The position numbers and the translations under genes were made by a program. A stretch of 64,000 nucleotides of DNA, taken from NCBI RefSeq assembly GCF_031954525.1, contig NZ_CP134867.1, positions 806,001 to 870,000 on the forward strand, given 5' to 3'. Shown here one piece after another: positions 46,506-54,345 of this stretch. The DNA comes from Dyella sp. BiH032 (GTDB taxonomy: Bacteria > Pseudomonadota > Gammaproteobacteria > Xanthomonadales > Rhodanobacteraceae). Numbering within the stretch: position 1 is the stretch's first letter; each line of letters begins with the position of its first letter. The notes under the pieces are model-generated. The model searched no databases. It was not told where the DNA came from and worked only from the letters and a program-made list of their open reading frames with translations.

Positions 46506-48107
46506 ATGTCGTCCACGCCGTCGCTTTCGCCCCGCGCGCGTTTCTTGGTCTGGCTGGTGCTGGCGCTCTGCGCCGCGGCGGGAGCGTTGTGGTGGTGGCT
46601 GCTCGGCCGCCCGGTGTCCTTGCCGGACGCGCCTTCCGCACGCATCGCCTGCGTGTCGTATGCGCCGTTCCGCGAGCCGGGCGAGACGCCGTACGACCTC
46701 AAGGCGTTCATCCGTCCCGAACGCATCGACGCGGATCTGCGCGCGCTCTCGCAGCGTTTCGACTGCGTGCGCACCTACTCGCAGGGCCAGGGGCTGAGCG
46801 CGGTGCCGGAGATTGCCGGCCGCTACGGCATGAAGGTGATCATGGGCATCTGGCTGGGCCGCGATCCGGTGGCGAATGCGCGGCAGGTCGAACTGGGCAT
46901 CGCTTCCGCGAAAGCCCATCCGGAGGTGCTGCGTGGCGTGGTGGTGGGCAACGAAGTGCTGCTGCGCGGCGAGCTGTCGCCCAAGGCGCTGGCCGACTAC
47001 GCCCGCCAGGTGCGCGCCGCGATTCCCGCCTCGGTGCCGGTGACGTATGCAGACGTCTGGGAGTTCTGGCTGCGCTACCCGCAGATGGCCGACGCGGTGG
47101 ATTACCTCACCATCCACATCCTGCCCTATTGGGAGGACGAGCCGGTGCCGCCCGAGCACGCCGTGCGCCACGTGGCCGAGGTCTACCAGAACATGAAGCG
47201 CGCCTTTCCGGGGCGTGAAGTGATGATCGGCGAGACGGGCTGGCCCAGCGTCGGCAAGCCGCGGCGCGCGGCGCGCGCCAGCCTCGTCAACGAAGCGCGT
47301 TATCTGCGCGAATTCCTGCAGTACGCGGGCAGCGTGTCCATGCCCTACAACGTGATCGAGGCCTTCGACCAGCCCTGGAAGCGTGCCCAGGAAGGCACCA
47401 CGGGCGGCTACTGGGGCATCTACGACGTCCACGCCAGGGCGAAATTCCCGATGCGCGGGCCGGTGACCGAAGAGCCGCGCTGGTGGCTGGGTTGGATAGC
47501 AGGTGGGGCAGGCATGCTCCTGTTCCTGCTGCTCGGCGCATGGCGCCGCGACTGGCGGCAAGGCGGGGGCTGGGGCGTGCTCGCGCTGGCGGGGGGCGCC
47601 ACCGGCATGGCGCTGGCCTGGCAGTACCGGCAGATGCTCTATGCCTGCCGCGACACGCTCGAATGGGGTCTTTCCTGGGCCGGATGCGCTGGCGGGCTGG
47701 TCACGGCGGTGCTGTTGGCACGCTGGCTTGCGGCCCGCATCGCTGGTGGCCGGGGCGCGCCGTTGCCCGGTGGCTGGCTGCGCTTCGGCTGGCTGTTCCT
47801 GTTCGCGATGGAAGGGTTGCTGCTGGTATTCGATGGGCGCTACCGCGACTTCCCACTGGGGCTCGCCATGCTGCCATGCGTGGGCTACGGGCTGGCCGGG
47901 TGGCTCAGCGGCTGGACCGAAACGGCCGCATTCCGGCTCGAGGAACGCTTCCTGGCGGTGCTGGTGCCGATCCTCGCCGTCGCAGTGGTCGCGCAGGATA
48001 TTGGGCTCAACCCGACGGCCTGGCTATGGCTGGGACTGAACCTGGCGCTCGCCCTGCCGGTGCTGGTCGCCTGGCGCCGGGCCCGCCTGCAAGCGCATCA
48101 GGCGTAG
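46506..48107 (+). CDS. GH17-like membrane-bound glycosidase/transglycosylase
   Basis: A 533-residue protein with an N-terminal helix (about 11-33), an extracytoplasmic TIM-barrel (about 45-320) and six or more C-terminal helices (about 332-525). The barrel matches glycoside hydrolase family 17: RTYSQGQGLSAVPEIAGRYG, acid/base Glu150 in VVVGNEVLLRGE and nucleophile Glu243 in VMIGETGWPSVG. GH17 acts on beta-1,3-glucans, and bacterial membrane members are associated with synthesis or remodelling of periplasmic glucans. Whether it hydrolyses or transfers is unknown. Its last 84 bases overlap a convergent gene. Confidence 0.8.
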   Translation: MSSTPSLSPRARFLVWLVLALCAAAGALWWWLLGRPVSLPDAPSARIACVSYAPFREPGETPYDLKAFIRPERIDADLRALSQRFDCVRTYSQGQGLSAVPEIAGRYGMKVIMGIWLGRDPVANARQVELGIASAKAHPEVLRGVVVGNEVLLRGELSPKALADYARQVRAAIPASVPVTYADVWEFWLRYPQMADAVDYLTIHILPYWEDEPVPPEHAVRHVAEVYQNMKRAFPGREVMIGETGWPSVGKPRRAARASLVNEARYLREFLQYAGSVSMPYNVIEAFDQPWKRAQEGTTGGYWGIYDVHARAKFPMRGPVTEEPRWWLGWIAGGAGMLLFLLLGAWRRDWRQGGGWGVLALAGGATGMALAWQYRQMLYACRDTLEWGLSWAGCAGGLVTAVLLARWLAARIAGGRGAPLPGGWLRFGWLFLFAMEGLLLVFDGRYRDFPLGLAMLPCVGYGLAGWLSGWTETAAFRLEERFLAVLVPILAVAVVAQDIGLNPTAWLWLGLNLALALPVLVAWRRARLQAHQA

Positions 48108-48440
48108 GCAGCCCACCAGCAGTGCGAGGGCGCCTGCTTCGTAGCAGTAGAGCTGCAGCGCCAGCAGGCCGGCTGCGGCGGCGAGCCATGCCGCAGCCGG
48201 GTTTCGCCACGCCAGTGCGAGCGCGGCGAAGGCGAGCGCGGCCCAGCCGTAGCCGTAGCTGAGGAAACCCAGGACCAGCCATTGGCGCCATTGGCACCAG
48301 GCCGGCGCCGTGATCGCGCTTTCGCAGAGGTGTCCCACCGCCGCCGGTTCGATGAGCCCGTAGCGGATCGCCGCGGCGAGCGCGGCCATCAAGACCAGCA
48401 GCAGCCAGGGCAGGGACAGGCGCAGGAACGAAGTTTTCAT
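48024..48440 (-). CDS. Hypothetical membrane protein
   Basis: A 138-residue protein with three to four hydrophobic segments (SLPWLLLVLMAALAAAIRYG, WLVLGFLSYGYGWAALAFAA, AAWLAAAAGLLALQLYCYE) and a polar Gln/Arg tail. ATG 48440 overlaps the stop of the upstream phosphatase-like gene (ATGA), so translation is coupled. Its 3' end is antisense to the last 84 bases of the GH17-like gene. Family not recognised. Confidence 0.6.
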   Translation of the reverse strand: MKTSFLRLSLPWLLLVLMAALAAAIRYGLIEPAAVGHLCESAITAPAWCQWRQWLVLGFLSYGYGWAALAFAALALAWRNPAAAWLAAAAGLLALQLYCYEAGALALLVGCLRLMRLQAGPAPGDQHRQGERQVQSQP

Positions 48441-49243
48441 CGGCGTAGCTTGTGCGGGCGCGGGGCGACGTGGCCGGGCAGCCGGATTTCGGCGGCGACC
48501 GGGAGGTGGTCCGAGAACGCCTGGGGCAGCGCCCAGAGCTTCTCCAGGTGCAGCGCTTCGGACGTCAGGATGTGGTCCAGCGCCTTGCGCGGCTTCCAGC
48601 TCGGGAAGGTCGGCGTCGCCTGCGCCGGTGGCACCAGGCTGCAGCGCGCGAACAGGTGGCGCATTTCGGGGCTGTCCGTGTCGGTATTGAGGTCGCCCAT
48701 CAGCACCGCGTGCGGGTAGTCCTGCAGTACTTCCGCGATGAAGCCGAGCTGGCGCGCGCGCGCGGTGGCGCTCAGCGAGAGGTGGGCGATCATCACGGCC
48801 AGCGCCTCCTTGCCCTCGCCGAAGTGCGCCAGCAGCGCGCCACGGCCGGGGATGCGGCTGGGCAGCTGGTAATCCAGCACGCTGCGCGGCTCCAGGCGAC
48901 TGATCAGGCCGTTCGCCGTGTGCGCGAGCCGCGCCATGGGGCGATTCGGCTGGTGGCTCCAGAACGGCATGCCGGCGGTTTCGGCCAGGTAGCGCGTCTG
49001 GTTGAGGAAGCCCGAGCGCAGGCTGCCGGCATCGGCTTCCTGCAGGCCGATCACGTCGAACTGGGGCAGGACTTCGGCAAGGCGGTCGAGGTTGTCGAGC
49101 TTGCTGCGCCCCGGCAGCACTGCGTTGATGCTGCGCGTGAAGTATTCGCTGTAACGCTGCACGCTGGCGCCCGCGAGGATGTTGCAGCTCAGCAGCCTGA
49201 GGCGGCGTTCGGGAGCGGCGGGGGCGGAGGCGGTGGCGGTCAT
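48437..49243 (-). CDS. Endonuclease/exonuclease/phosphatase (EEP) family protein
   Basis: A 268-residue EEP-fold hydrolase: LRLLSCNILAG at the start, VIGLQEADAG (metal-binding Glu), VMIAHLSLSATARARQLGFI, HAVLMGDLNTDTDSPEMRHL and the C-terminal SDHLPVAAEI with catalytic Asp-His. Substrate may be a phospholipid, nucleotide or nucleic acid; no signal peptide is evident. This gene type commonly lies next to dsbA in Pseudomonas-like genomes, as here. Confidence 0.88.
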   Translation of the reverse strand: MTATASAPAAPERRLRLLSCNILAGASVQRYSEYFTRSINAVLPGRSKLDNLDRLAEVLPQFDVIGLQEADAGSLRSGFLNQTRYLAETAGMPFWSHQPNRPMARLAHTANGLISRLEPRSVLDYQLPSRIPGRGALLAHFGEGKEALAVMIAHLSLSATARARQLGFIAEVLQDYPHAVLMGDLNTDTDSPEMRHLFARCSLVPPAQATPTFPSWKPRKALDHILTSEALHLEKLWALPQAFSDHLPVAAEIRLPGHVAPRPHKLRR

Positions 49244-49337
49244 TGGTGCGGGAGGGAAGCGGCGGATCGGGAAACCCCGGCAAGCATGCCCGCCCGGACG
49301 TGAACGCGGGGCCGTGGCGCGGCCCCGCGCGGGTGCA

Positions 49338-49991
49338 TCACTTGCCGGTCAGCTCGCGCTGGGCCAGCCACTGGGCCAGGGCCGACAACTGGTCGAGCGT
49401 CTTGATCTCGTTGCTGCGGTACTTGCCGTCGACCACGATGGTCGGCGTGCCGTCGACGCCCCACTTCTGGATCAGTTCCAGATCCTTCTTGATCTGCTCC
49501 GTCACCTCCGGTGAGGTGGCGGTGGCCAGGAATTTGGCGCGGTCCACGCCCTGGGAGGCGTAGTAATCCGCCAGCTCGTCGAGCGTGGACATCGGGTAGT
49601 GCTGATCGAACTTCTTCTGGAAGAGATCCAGGTGTGTCTTCTCGACCACGCCCAGCTTCTCCGCCGCGTAGTAGGCACGGGCATAGGGCAGCCACGCGTC
49701 GCTGAAGGCCGCCGGCAGCAGCTTGAACTTGACGCCCGGCGGCAGCTGCTTGCGCAGTTCCTCCGCCTTCGGCGCGAAGTGCGCGCAGTGGATGCAGCCG
49801 TAGGAGAACACTTCGACCACTTCCACCTTGCCGTCCTTGCTGTAGCGCTGGGCGGGTGCGGGCAGCGTGACGTATTCCTTGCCCTCGGTGTACGAGGCGG
49901 CCGCATTGGAATTGGACGCCGTGCAGGCGCTGGTCAGGACCAGGCCGGCGAACAGCGCGGCGACGCGCAGACGGGCGAAACGCTTGAACAT
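49338..49991 (-). CDS. dsbA: Thiol:disulfide interchange protein DsbA (CIHC active site)
   Basis: Periplasmic oxidase that introduces disulfides. The 217-residue protein has an export signal (about 1-22, MFKRFARLRVAALFAGLVLT) with a cysteine at residue 23 that resembles, but does not fit well, a lipobox. The active site is FSYGCIHCAHF (Cys66, Cys69), a variation on the classical CPHC. The cis-Pro loop is VDGTPTIVVDG. A second DsbA-like gene with a different active site lies 48 bases upstream on the same strand. Confidence 0.9.
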   Translation of the reverse strand: MFKRFARLRVAALFAGLVLTSACTASNSNAAASYTEGKEYVTLPAPAQRYSKDGKVEVVEVFSYGCIHCAHFAPKAEELRKQLPPGVKFKLLPAAFSDAWLPYARAYYAAEKLGVVEKTHLDLFQKKFDQHYPMSTLDELADYYASQGVDRAKFLATATSPEVTEQIKKDLELIQKWGVDGTPTIVVDGKYRSNEIKTLDQLSALAQWLAQRELTGK

Positions 49992-50039
49992 GAGGACTCT
50001 CTCCGCAGACCGGCGGCTTCGTGCCGCCGTGACGAATCG

Positions 50040-50933
50040 TTATTTACCGGCCGCTTCCTTCGCCACCAGCCACTTCGCCAGCTCGATGCTCTGTTCGTAG
50101 CCACCGGCGCTGCCGGCGGTGAAGCGGTACTTGCCATCCACCACCAAGGTCGGCGTCGAGTCGACACCGTAGGTGCGCACGAGTTCATCGGCGCGCTTCA
50201 TCTTGGTGTTGATCGTGAAGGAGTTGGCGACCGCGACGAATTCCTTGGGGTCGACGCCGAACTTGGCGTAGACCTTGGCGGCATCCTCGATCGTCGGCAG
50301 TTCGCTGATCGGGCGCAGGGCATTGCCGCTGGCCTTGTAGGAGGTGAGTTCTCGGGTGTTCCAGATCGCGTCGTAGATCGCTTCGTGCGACTTCTGTGCG
50401 ACGCCCAGGGCCTCGGCGGCGTAATAGGCACGCTGGAACATCGGGAAATTCTCCGCCGGGTTGAACGACACCGGCAGATAGGCCACCTGCGTACCGGCCG
50501 GCAGCGCCTTGACCAGCTGCACCATGGTCGGGCGGAACTGGTTGCAGGCCGGGCAGCCGTAGGAGAAGACCTCGGTCACTTCGATCTTGTCGGTATTGGT
50601 GACCTTCGGCTGCGCGGGTTCGATGCGGAAGTAGTGCTTGCCCTCGACCCACTTGCCGTCGTCCACGAAGGGCTCGGCCTTGCCGGCGGGCGCCGCTGCG
50701 TCGGAAGGCGCGGGCGTCTCGGTCTTCGCGTTGTCGGGCGCGGCGGCGGCCGTGCCTGCCGAAGCCGGAGCTGAGGCGGTGGCTGCCGTTGCCGGCGCCG
50801 GCGTGGCGGACGCGCTCGCTGCCGGCGTGGCGGCGGGGGCGGGCTGCTGGGCGGCGGTGCCGTTGTCGCTGCCCTGGCTGCAGGCGGCGATCGCCAGCAT
50901 GGAGACGAACAGGAACGGCAGGCGCTTCAGCAT
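50040..50933 (-). CDS. DsbA-family thiol oxidoreductase lipoprotein (CPAC active site, long linker)
   Basis: A 297-residue exported thioredoxin-fold protein. The signal MLKRLPFLFVSMLAIAAC has a fair lipobox (I-A-A-C18), so it is probably a lipoprotein. Residues about 23-85 are an Ala/Pro/Ser-rich linker. The DsbA domain has FSYGCPACNQF (Cys127, Cys130) and the cis-Pro loop VDSTPTLVVDG. CPAC differs from the CPHC/CIHC type and implies a different redox potential. ATG 50933 chosen since it starts the signal peptide. It lies between cytochrome c4 and dsbA genes. Confidence 0.88.
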   Translation of the reverse strand: MLKRLPFLFVSMLAIAACSQGSDNGTAAQQPAPAATPAASASATPAPATAATASAPASAGTAAAAPDNAKTETPAPSDAAAPAGKAEPFVDDGKWVEGKHYFRIEPAQPKVTNTDKIEVTEVFSYGCPACNQFRPTMVQLVKALPAGTQVAYLPVSFNPAENFPMFQRAYYAAEALGVAQKSHEAIYDAIWNTRELTSYKASGNALRPISELPTIEDAAKVYAKFGVDPKEFVAVANSFTINTKMKRADELVRTYGVDSTPTLVVDGKYRFTAGSAGGYEQSIELAKWLVAKEAAGK

Positions 50934-50995
50934 GAGGAACCTCGAGGATGTCGTGGGGGAAGACAAGAACGCCGGCCAAGGGCCGGCGTTGTCGA

Positions 50996-51787
50996 TCAGG
51001 GCGTGGCCGGTTTGCTGGCCCCGCCTTCAGCGGCGTGCAGACCTTCGACGTAGCTGGCGACCGCGGCGATGTCCTTCTCGTCGAGCTTCTGCGCGATGCT
51101 CGGCATGATCTTGGCGTGCGCGTCGTCGCCCCAGGCCGCGCCATCGTGCATGGCCTTGAGCGTGGCCTGGATGTACTGCGCGTGCTGGCTGGTCAGCTGC
51201 GGATACATCGCGCCCGGGTTGCCGCGACCGTCGATGCTATGGCAAGCCATGCAGGCCGGCACGCCCTTGCTCGCATCGCCCTGGCGGTAGAGCTGCTCGC
51301 CGCGCTCGACCAGCGCCTGGTCGGCCACGCCGGGCAGGGCGCTCTTGGTCGCGAAGTAGGCGCCGATGTCGTGCATGTCCTGCTCGGACAGCGGGGCGGC
51401 CATACCCATCATGATCGGGTTCTGGCGCTTGCCGGACTTGAAGTTGGTGAGCTGGCGGACGATGTACTGCTCGCTCTGGCCGGCCAGCTTGGGGTACTGC
51501 GGATCGCTGGAGTTGCCATCCATGCCGTGGCAGGCGCCGCAGGCGGCGGCCTTGCCTTGTCCGGCAGTGGCGTCGCCGAGCTTGACGCCGGCAGGCGCGG
51601 CTTCGGCGGCGGGAGCCTTCTCGGCGGCAGGCTGGGCGGCAGAGGCTGCGGCAGCTGGCTTGGCGGAGGAAGCCGCCGCGGCGGGCTTGGCGTCCTGCGC
51701 CCAGACCATGCCGGCGGACAGCGCGAAGACGAGGGCTACGGCATATCCGAGTACAGCAGGCCGGGAACCAGCGGGCCGAAAACTCAT
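50996..51787 (-). CDS. Dihaem cytochrome c4
   Basis: Periplasmic electron carrier with two c-type haems, often donating to terminal oxidases. The 263-residue protein has a signal peptide (about residues 14-32, ending MVWAQ), an Ala-rich linker and two class I cytochrome domains with ACGACHGMDGN and ACMACHSIDGRG haem-attachment motifs; methionine ligands are likely in NPIMMGMAAPL and HAKIMPSIA. The engB - cytochrome c4 - dsbA - EEP order is conserved in gammaproteobacteria. Confidence 0.93.
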   Translation of the reverse strand: MSFRPAGSRPAVLGYAVALVFALSAGMVWAQDAKPAAAASSAKPAAAASAAQPAAEKAPAAEAAPAGVKLGDATAGQGKAAACGACHGMDGNSSDPQYPKLAGQSEQYIVRQLTNFKSGKRQNPIMMGMAAPLSEQDMHDIGAYFATKSALPGVADQALVERGEQLYRQGDASKGVPACMACHSIDGRGNPGAMYPQLTSQHAQYIQATLKAMHDGAAWGDDAHAKIMPSIAQKLDEKDIAAVASYVEGLHAAEGGASKPATP

Positions 51788-51913
51788 ACACTTGTCTCCA
51801 GAAGAACTGCTTATGGCTGTACGGCGCGCAGTGGTCCGCGCCCGTCACTGGCAGAAACCTTGGAATTATCCCTGCCCTACCGGGGCCGGTCAAACCAGAA
51901 GAATCCCCTGTCC

Positions 51914-52552
51914 ATGGCCCCGAATCCCCTCCAGGGCGCCCGCTTCGTGCTGGCCGCCCACCGCATCAGCCAGCTACCCGCCGACGATGGCGCCGAAGTG
52001 GCGTTCGCCGGCCGTTCCAATGCCGGCAAATCCAGCGCGCTCAATGCGCTGACCGGTCATCACGGTCTCGCGCGCACCTCGAAGACGCCTGGCCGCACAC
52101 AGCAGATGGTGGCCTTCGCGCTGCCGCCGCTGGCGCAGGGCGAGGGCGCGCCGCCGCTCGAGGTCCGGCTGATCGACCTGCCGGGGTACGGCTATGCGAA
52201 GGTGCCCGAGCCGCTGCGCGAGCACTGGAAGCAGGAGATCGACGCCTACCTGCACCGCCGGCGCAGCCTGCGCGGCGTGGTGCTGATCGTGGACATCCGC
52301 CATCCGCTGAAGGAGTTCGACCGGATGATGCTGGCGTTCTGCCAGGACACCGGGCTGCCGTGCCACGTGCTGCTGACCAAGGCTGACAAGCTTTCGCGCA
52401 ACCAGGCCATGCAGGCGCTGGCGGCGATGCGCCGCCAGTTCGAGGCCGAAGGCCTGCTCGCCACCGCGCAGGTGTTCTCCTCCGCCGAGGGCACCGGCGT
52501 GGAGGCCGCGCGCGAGGCGGTGGTAGAGCTGCTGCGGCGCGAGCGCGGCTGA
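51914..52552 (+). CDS. engB: Ribosome biogenesis GTPase EngB/YsxC
   Basis: Small essential GTPase for 50S subunit assembly. The 212-residue protein has the P-loop GRSNAGKSSALN (G1), TSKTPGRTQQM (G2), LIDLPGYGYAKV (G3), LLTKADKLSR (G4) and VFSSAEGTG (G5). It diverges from cytochrome c4 with 126 bases between. ATG 51914 gives the family-typical N-terminus. The frame is open far upstream across the cytochrome gene, but only as an antisense shadow. Confidence 0.94.
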   Translation: MAPNPLQGARFVLAAHRISQLPADDGAEVAFAGRSNAGKSSALNALTGHHGLARTSKTPGRTQQMVAFALPPLAQGEGAPPLEVRLIDLPGYGYAKVPEPLREHWKQEIDAYLHRRRSLRGVVLIVDIRHPLKEFDRMMLAFCQDTGLPCHVLLTKADKLSRNQAMQALAAMRRQFEAEGLLATAQVFSSAEGTGVEAAREAVVELLRRERG

Positions 52553-52562
52553 TTCAGCCCTT

Positions 52563-53060
52563 TCAGGCCGCGGTGTCGACCGCTTCCATGAAGATGGCGC
52601 ACAGGGCTTCCATGCCGGCGCGGTCCTCTTGGTCGAAACGCCCCACGAGCGGGCTGTCTACGTCCCACACGCCCAGCAGTGCGCCGTCCTTCTTCACCAG
52701 CGGCACCACGATCTCCGAGTTGGATGCCGCATCGCAGGCGATGTGGCCCTCGAACGCGTGCACGTCGTGCACCAGCTGGGTCTGGCGCGTCTGCGCTGCC
52801 GTGCCGCACACGCCGCGGCCCATCGCGATGCGCACGCAGGCCGGCTTGCCCTGAAACGGCCCGACTACGAGCTCTGTGCCGTCGAACAGGTAAAAGCCTG
52901 CCCAATTGAAGTCCGGCAGGCTGTGGAACACGAGCGCGGAGAAATTCGCCGCATTGGCGATCAGGTCGGGTTCGCCGGCGAGGATGCCGCGCGCCTGTTC
53001 GCACAGGTCCGCGTATTGCTCGCGCTTGGTGGCAAAGGTGGCGGTGGCGACTTGGAACAT
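52563..53060 (-). CDS. msrC: Free methionine-(R)-sulfoxide reductase (GAF domain)
   Basis: Reduces free Met-R-sulfoxide. The 165-residue single-GAF protein carries the three functional cysteines: Cys75 in GKPACVRIAMG, Cys85 in GRGVCGTAAQT and Cys109 in GHIACDAASNSEIVVPL, with the same spacing as the E. coli enzyme. Substrate-site residues in DFNWAGFYLFD are also kept. It converges with engB ten bases from its stop and diverges from bioD. Confidence 0.93.
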   Translation of the reverse strand: MFQVATATFATKREQYADLCEQARGILAGEPDLIANAANFSALVFHSLPDFNWAGFYLFDGTELVVGPFQGKPACVRIAMGRGVCGTAAQTRQTQLVHDVHAFEGHIACDAASNSEIVVPLVKKDGALLGVWDVDSPLVGRFDQEDRAGMEALCAIFMEAVDTAA

Positions 53061-53120
53061 GGCGGCGAACCCGGCGGCAAAGCCCGTATTATGCGCTCAG
53101 TTTCGCGAGGAGCGCTGAGC

Positions 53121-53162
53121 ATGCGCCAAAGCCTTCCCTGTCGCGGCCGGTGCGCCGCATGA
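53121..53162 (+). CDS. Possible 13-residue leader peptide coupled to bioD
   Basis: Reads MRQSLPCRGRCAA and stops with TGA at 53160-53162, overlapping the bioD ATG as ATGA. GAGGAG lies about ten bases before its ATG, whereas bioD itself has no ribosome binding site. Translation of bioD may depend on termination of this short frame. No family. Confidence 0.3.
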   Translation: MRQSLPCRGRCAA

Positions 53163-53839
53163 GTATCCCGGCCGTCTTCATCGCGGGGACCGACACCGGC
53201 ATCGGCAAGACGCATGCTTCCTGCACTCTGCTGCACGCCCTGCGCCATGCGGGCGATTCCGCCTGCGGCATGAAGCCGGTGGCGAGCGGTTGCGTGGATA
53301 CGGACGAAGGACGCCGCAACGACGATGCGCTGGCCCTCCTCGCCGCGAGCAGCGTGCCGCTGCCTTACGAGCTGATCAATCCGGTCGCCCTGAGCGAGCC
53401 GCTGTCGCCTCATCTGGCGGCGGCGCATGAGGGCAGAGTGATCGGGCTGCCGCCTTTGCGCGACGCGTTCGAGGCGCTGCAGGCCAGCCACGATCGCGTG
53501 GTGGTGGAAGGCGTGGGTGGTTGGATGGTTCCCCTCGCTCCCGGCCTGTTGGCGTCGGGGCTGCCAAAGGCGTGGCAGTTGCCGGTGATCCTGGTGATCG
53601 GCTTGCGCCTGGGCTGTCTCAGCCACGCCTTGTTGACGGCACGCGCCATCGTCGCCGATGGCTGCCACCTGCTCGGCTGGATCGCCAACCGCATCGATCC
53701 GGCCATGGAGGCTGCGGAAGAAAATCTCGCGTCCCTGCACGAACTGCTGCCGGCGCCGTGCCTCGGCGTATTGCCGCATGGCGTCGAGCCGGCGCTGGCG
53801 GCGAGTGAACTGGATGTGAGGCCGATCACCGGCGGATAG
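53159..53839 (+). CDS. bioD: Dethiobiotin synthetase
   Basis: ATP-dependent carboxylase that closes the ureido ring of dethiobiotin. The 226-residue protein has the P-loop GTDTGIGKTH (Lys17), MKPVASGC, the ELINPVALSEPLSPHLAAA substrate loop and VVEGVGGWMVPLA with the metal-binding acid. No other bio gene is in the window. The ATG at 53159 lacks a ribosome binding site; a GTG at 53150 is an alternative, and coupling to the short upstream frame is a third possibility. Confidence 0.93.
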   Translation: MSIPAVFIAGTDTGIGKTHASCTLLHALRHAGDSACGMKPVASGCVDTDEGRRNDDALALLAASSVPLPYELINPVALSEPLSPHLAAAHEGRVIGLPPLRDAFEALQASHDRVVVEGVGGWMVPLAPGLLASGLPKAWQLPVILVIGLRLGCLSHALLTARAIVADGCHLLGWIANRIDPAMEAAEENLASLHELLPAPCLGVLPHGVEPALAASELDVRPITGG

Positions 53840-53896
53840 GCGGCCTGCGCGCGCATCGTGCATGCTTGGCGCACGCTCACTACATGGAGATTCGTC

Positions 53897-54247
53897 ATGG
53901 CCAGCCGCAGCCATTTCTATTTGTCCATCGACGATCTGGGCCGCGCTCGCGGGCCGGAGCCGAGCCTCAGCTACGACGGCGCCGGTCCGAACGATTTCGC
54001 CGCGGCGCTGCAGAGCGCATTGCGCGAGCCGGCCCTGTTCGAGCGCTGGCGCGCCATGCAGCCGGAGCCGGACGAAGTCGACCCCGGCCTGGGCGCCACC
54101 GACCCGGCCGCACAGGTAAGTGCGCGTGTGGCCGACCTGCATACCGAGGTCGACCTGATCACCAGCCTGCCGATGAGCATCGTGCGGCACCGCATGAATT
54201 TGCTGATCGGGCCGACCTGGAAACTGCGCGACATGCGCGCCGCCTGA
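53897..54247 (+). CDS. Hypothetical protein
   Basis: A 116-residue soluble protein starting MASRSHFYLSIDDLGRARGP and ending MNLLIGPTWKLRDMRAA. It is acidic with predicted helices (FAAALQSALREPALFERWRA) and no membrane segment or cysteine. GGAGA precedes ATG 53897. It lies 57 bases after bioD and could be co-transcribed. Family not recognised. Confidence 0.6.
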   Translation: MASRSHFYLSIDDLGRARGPEPSLSYDGAGPNDFAAALQSALREPALFERWRAMQPEPDEVDPGLGATDPAAQVSARVADLHTEVDLITSLPMSIVRHRMNLLIGPTWKLRDMRAA

Positions 54248-54345
54248 CCGATGTCCCCGCCACGACCGGTGCTGACTTCCGGCCCTTGGAAGCGCGCGCT
54301 GGCTGTGGTTACAGTCGAAAGTCTTTCATGAACCAGGGAGCTTCC

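Noticed and set aside
53866..54345. N-terminal extension of the Dcp-like frame
   Set aside because: Shadow of the 116-residue gene in another frame; the lipoprotein signal begins at 54346 behind a ribosome binding site.
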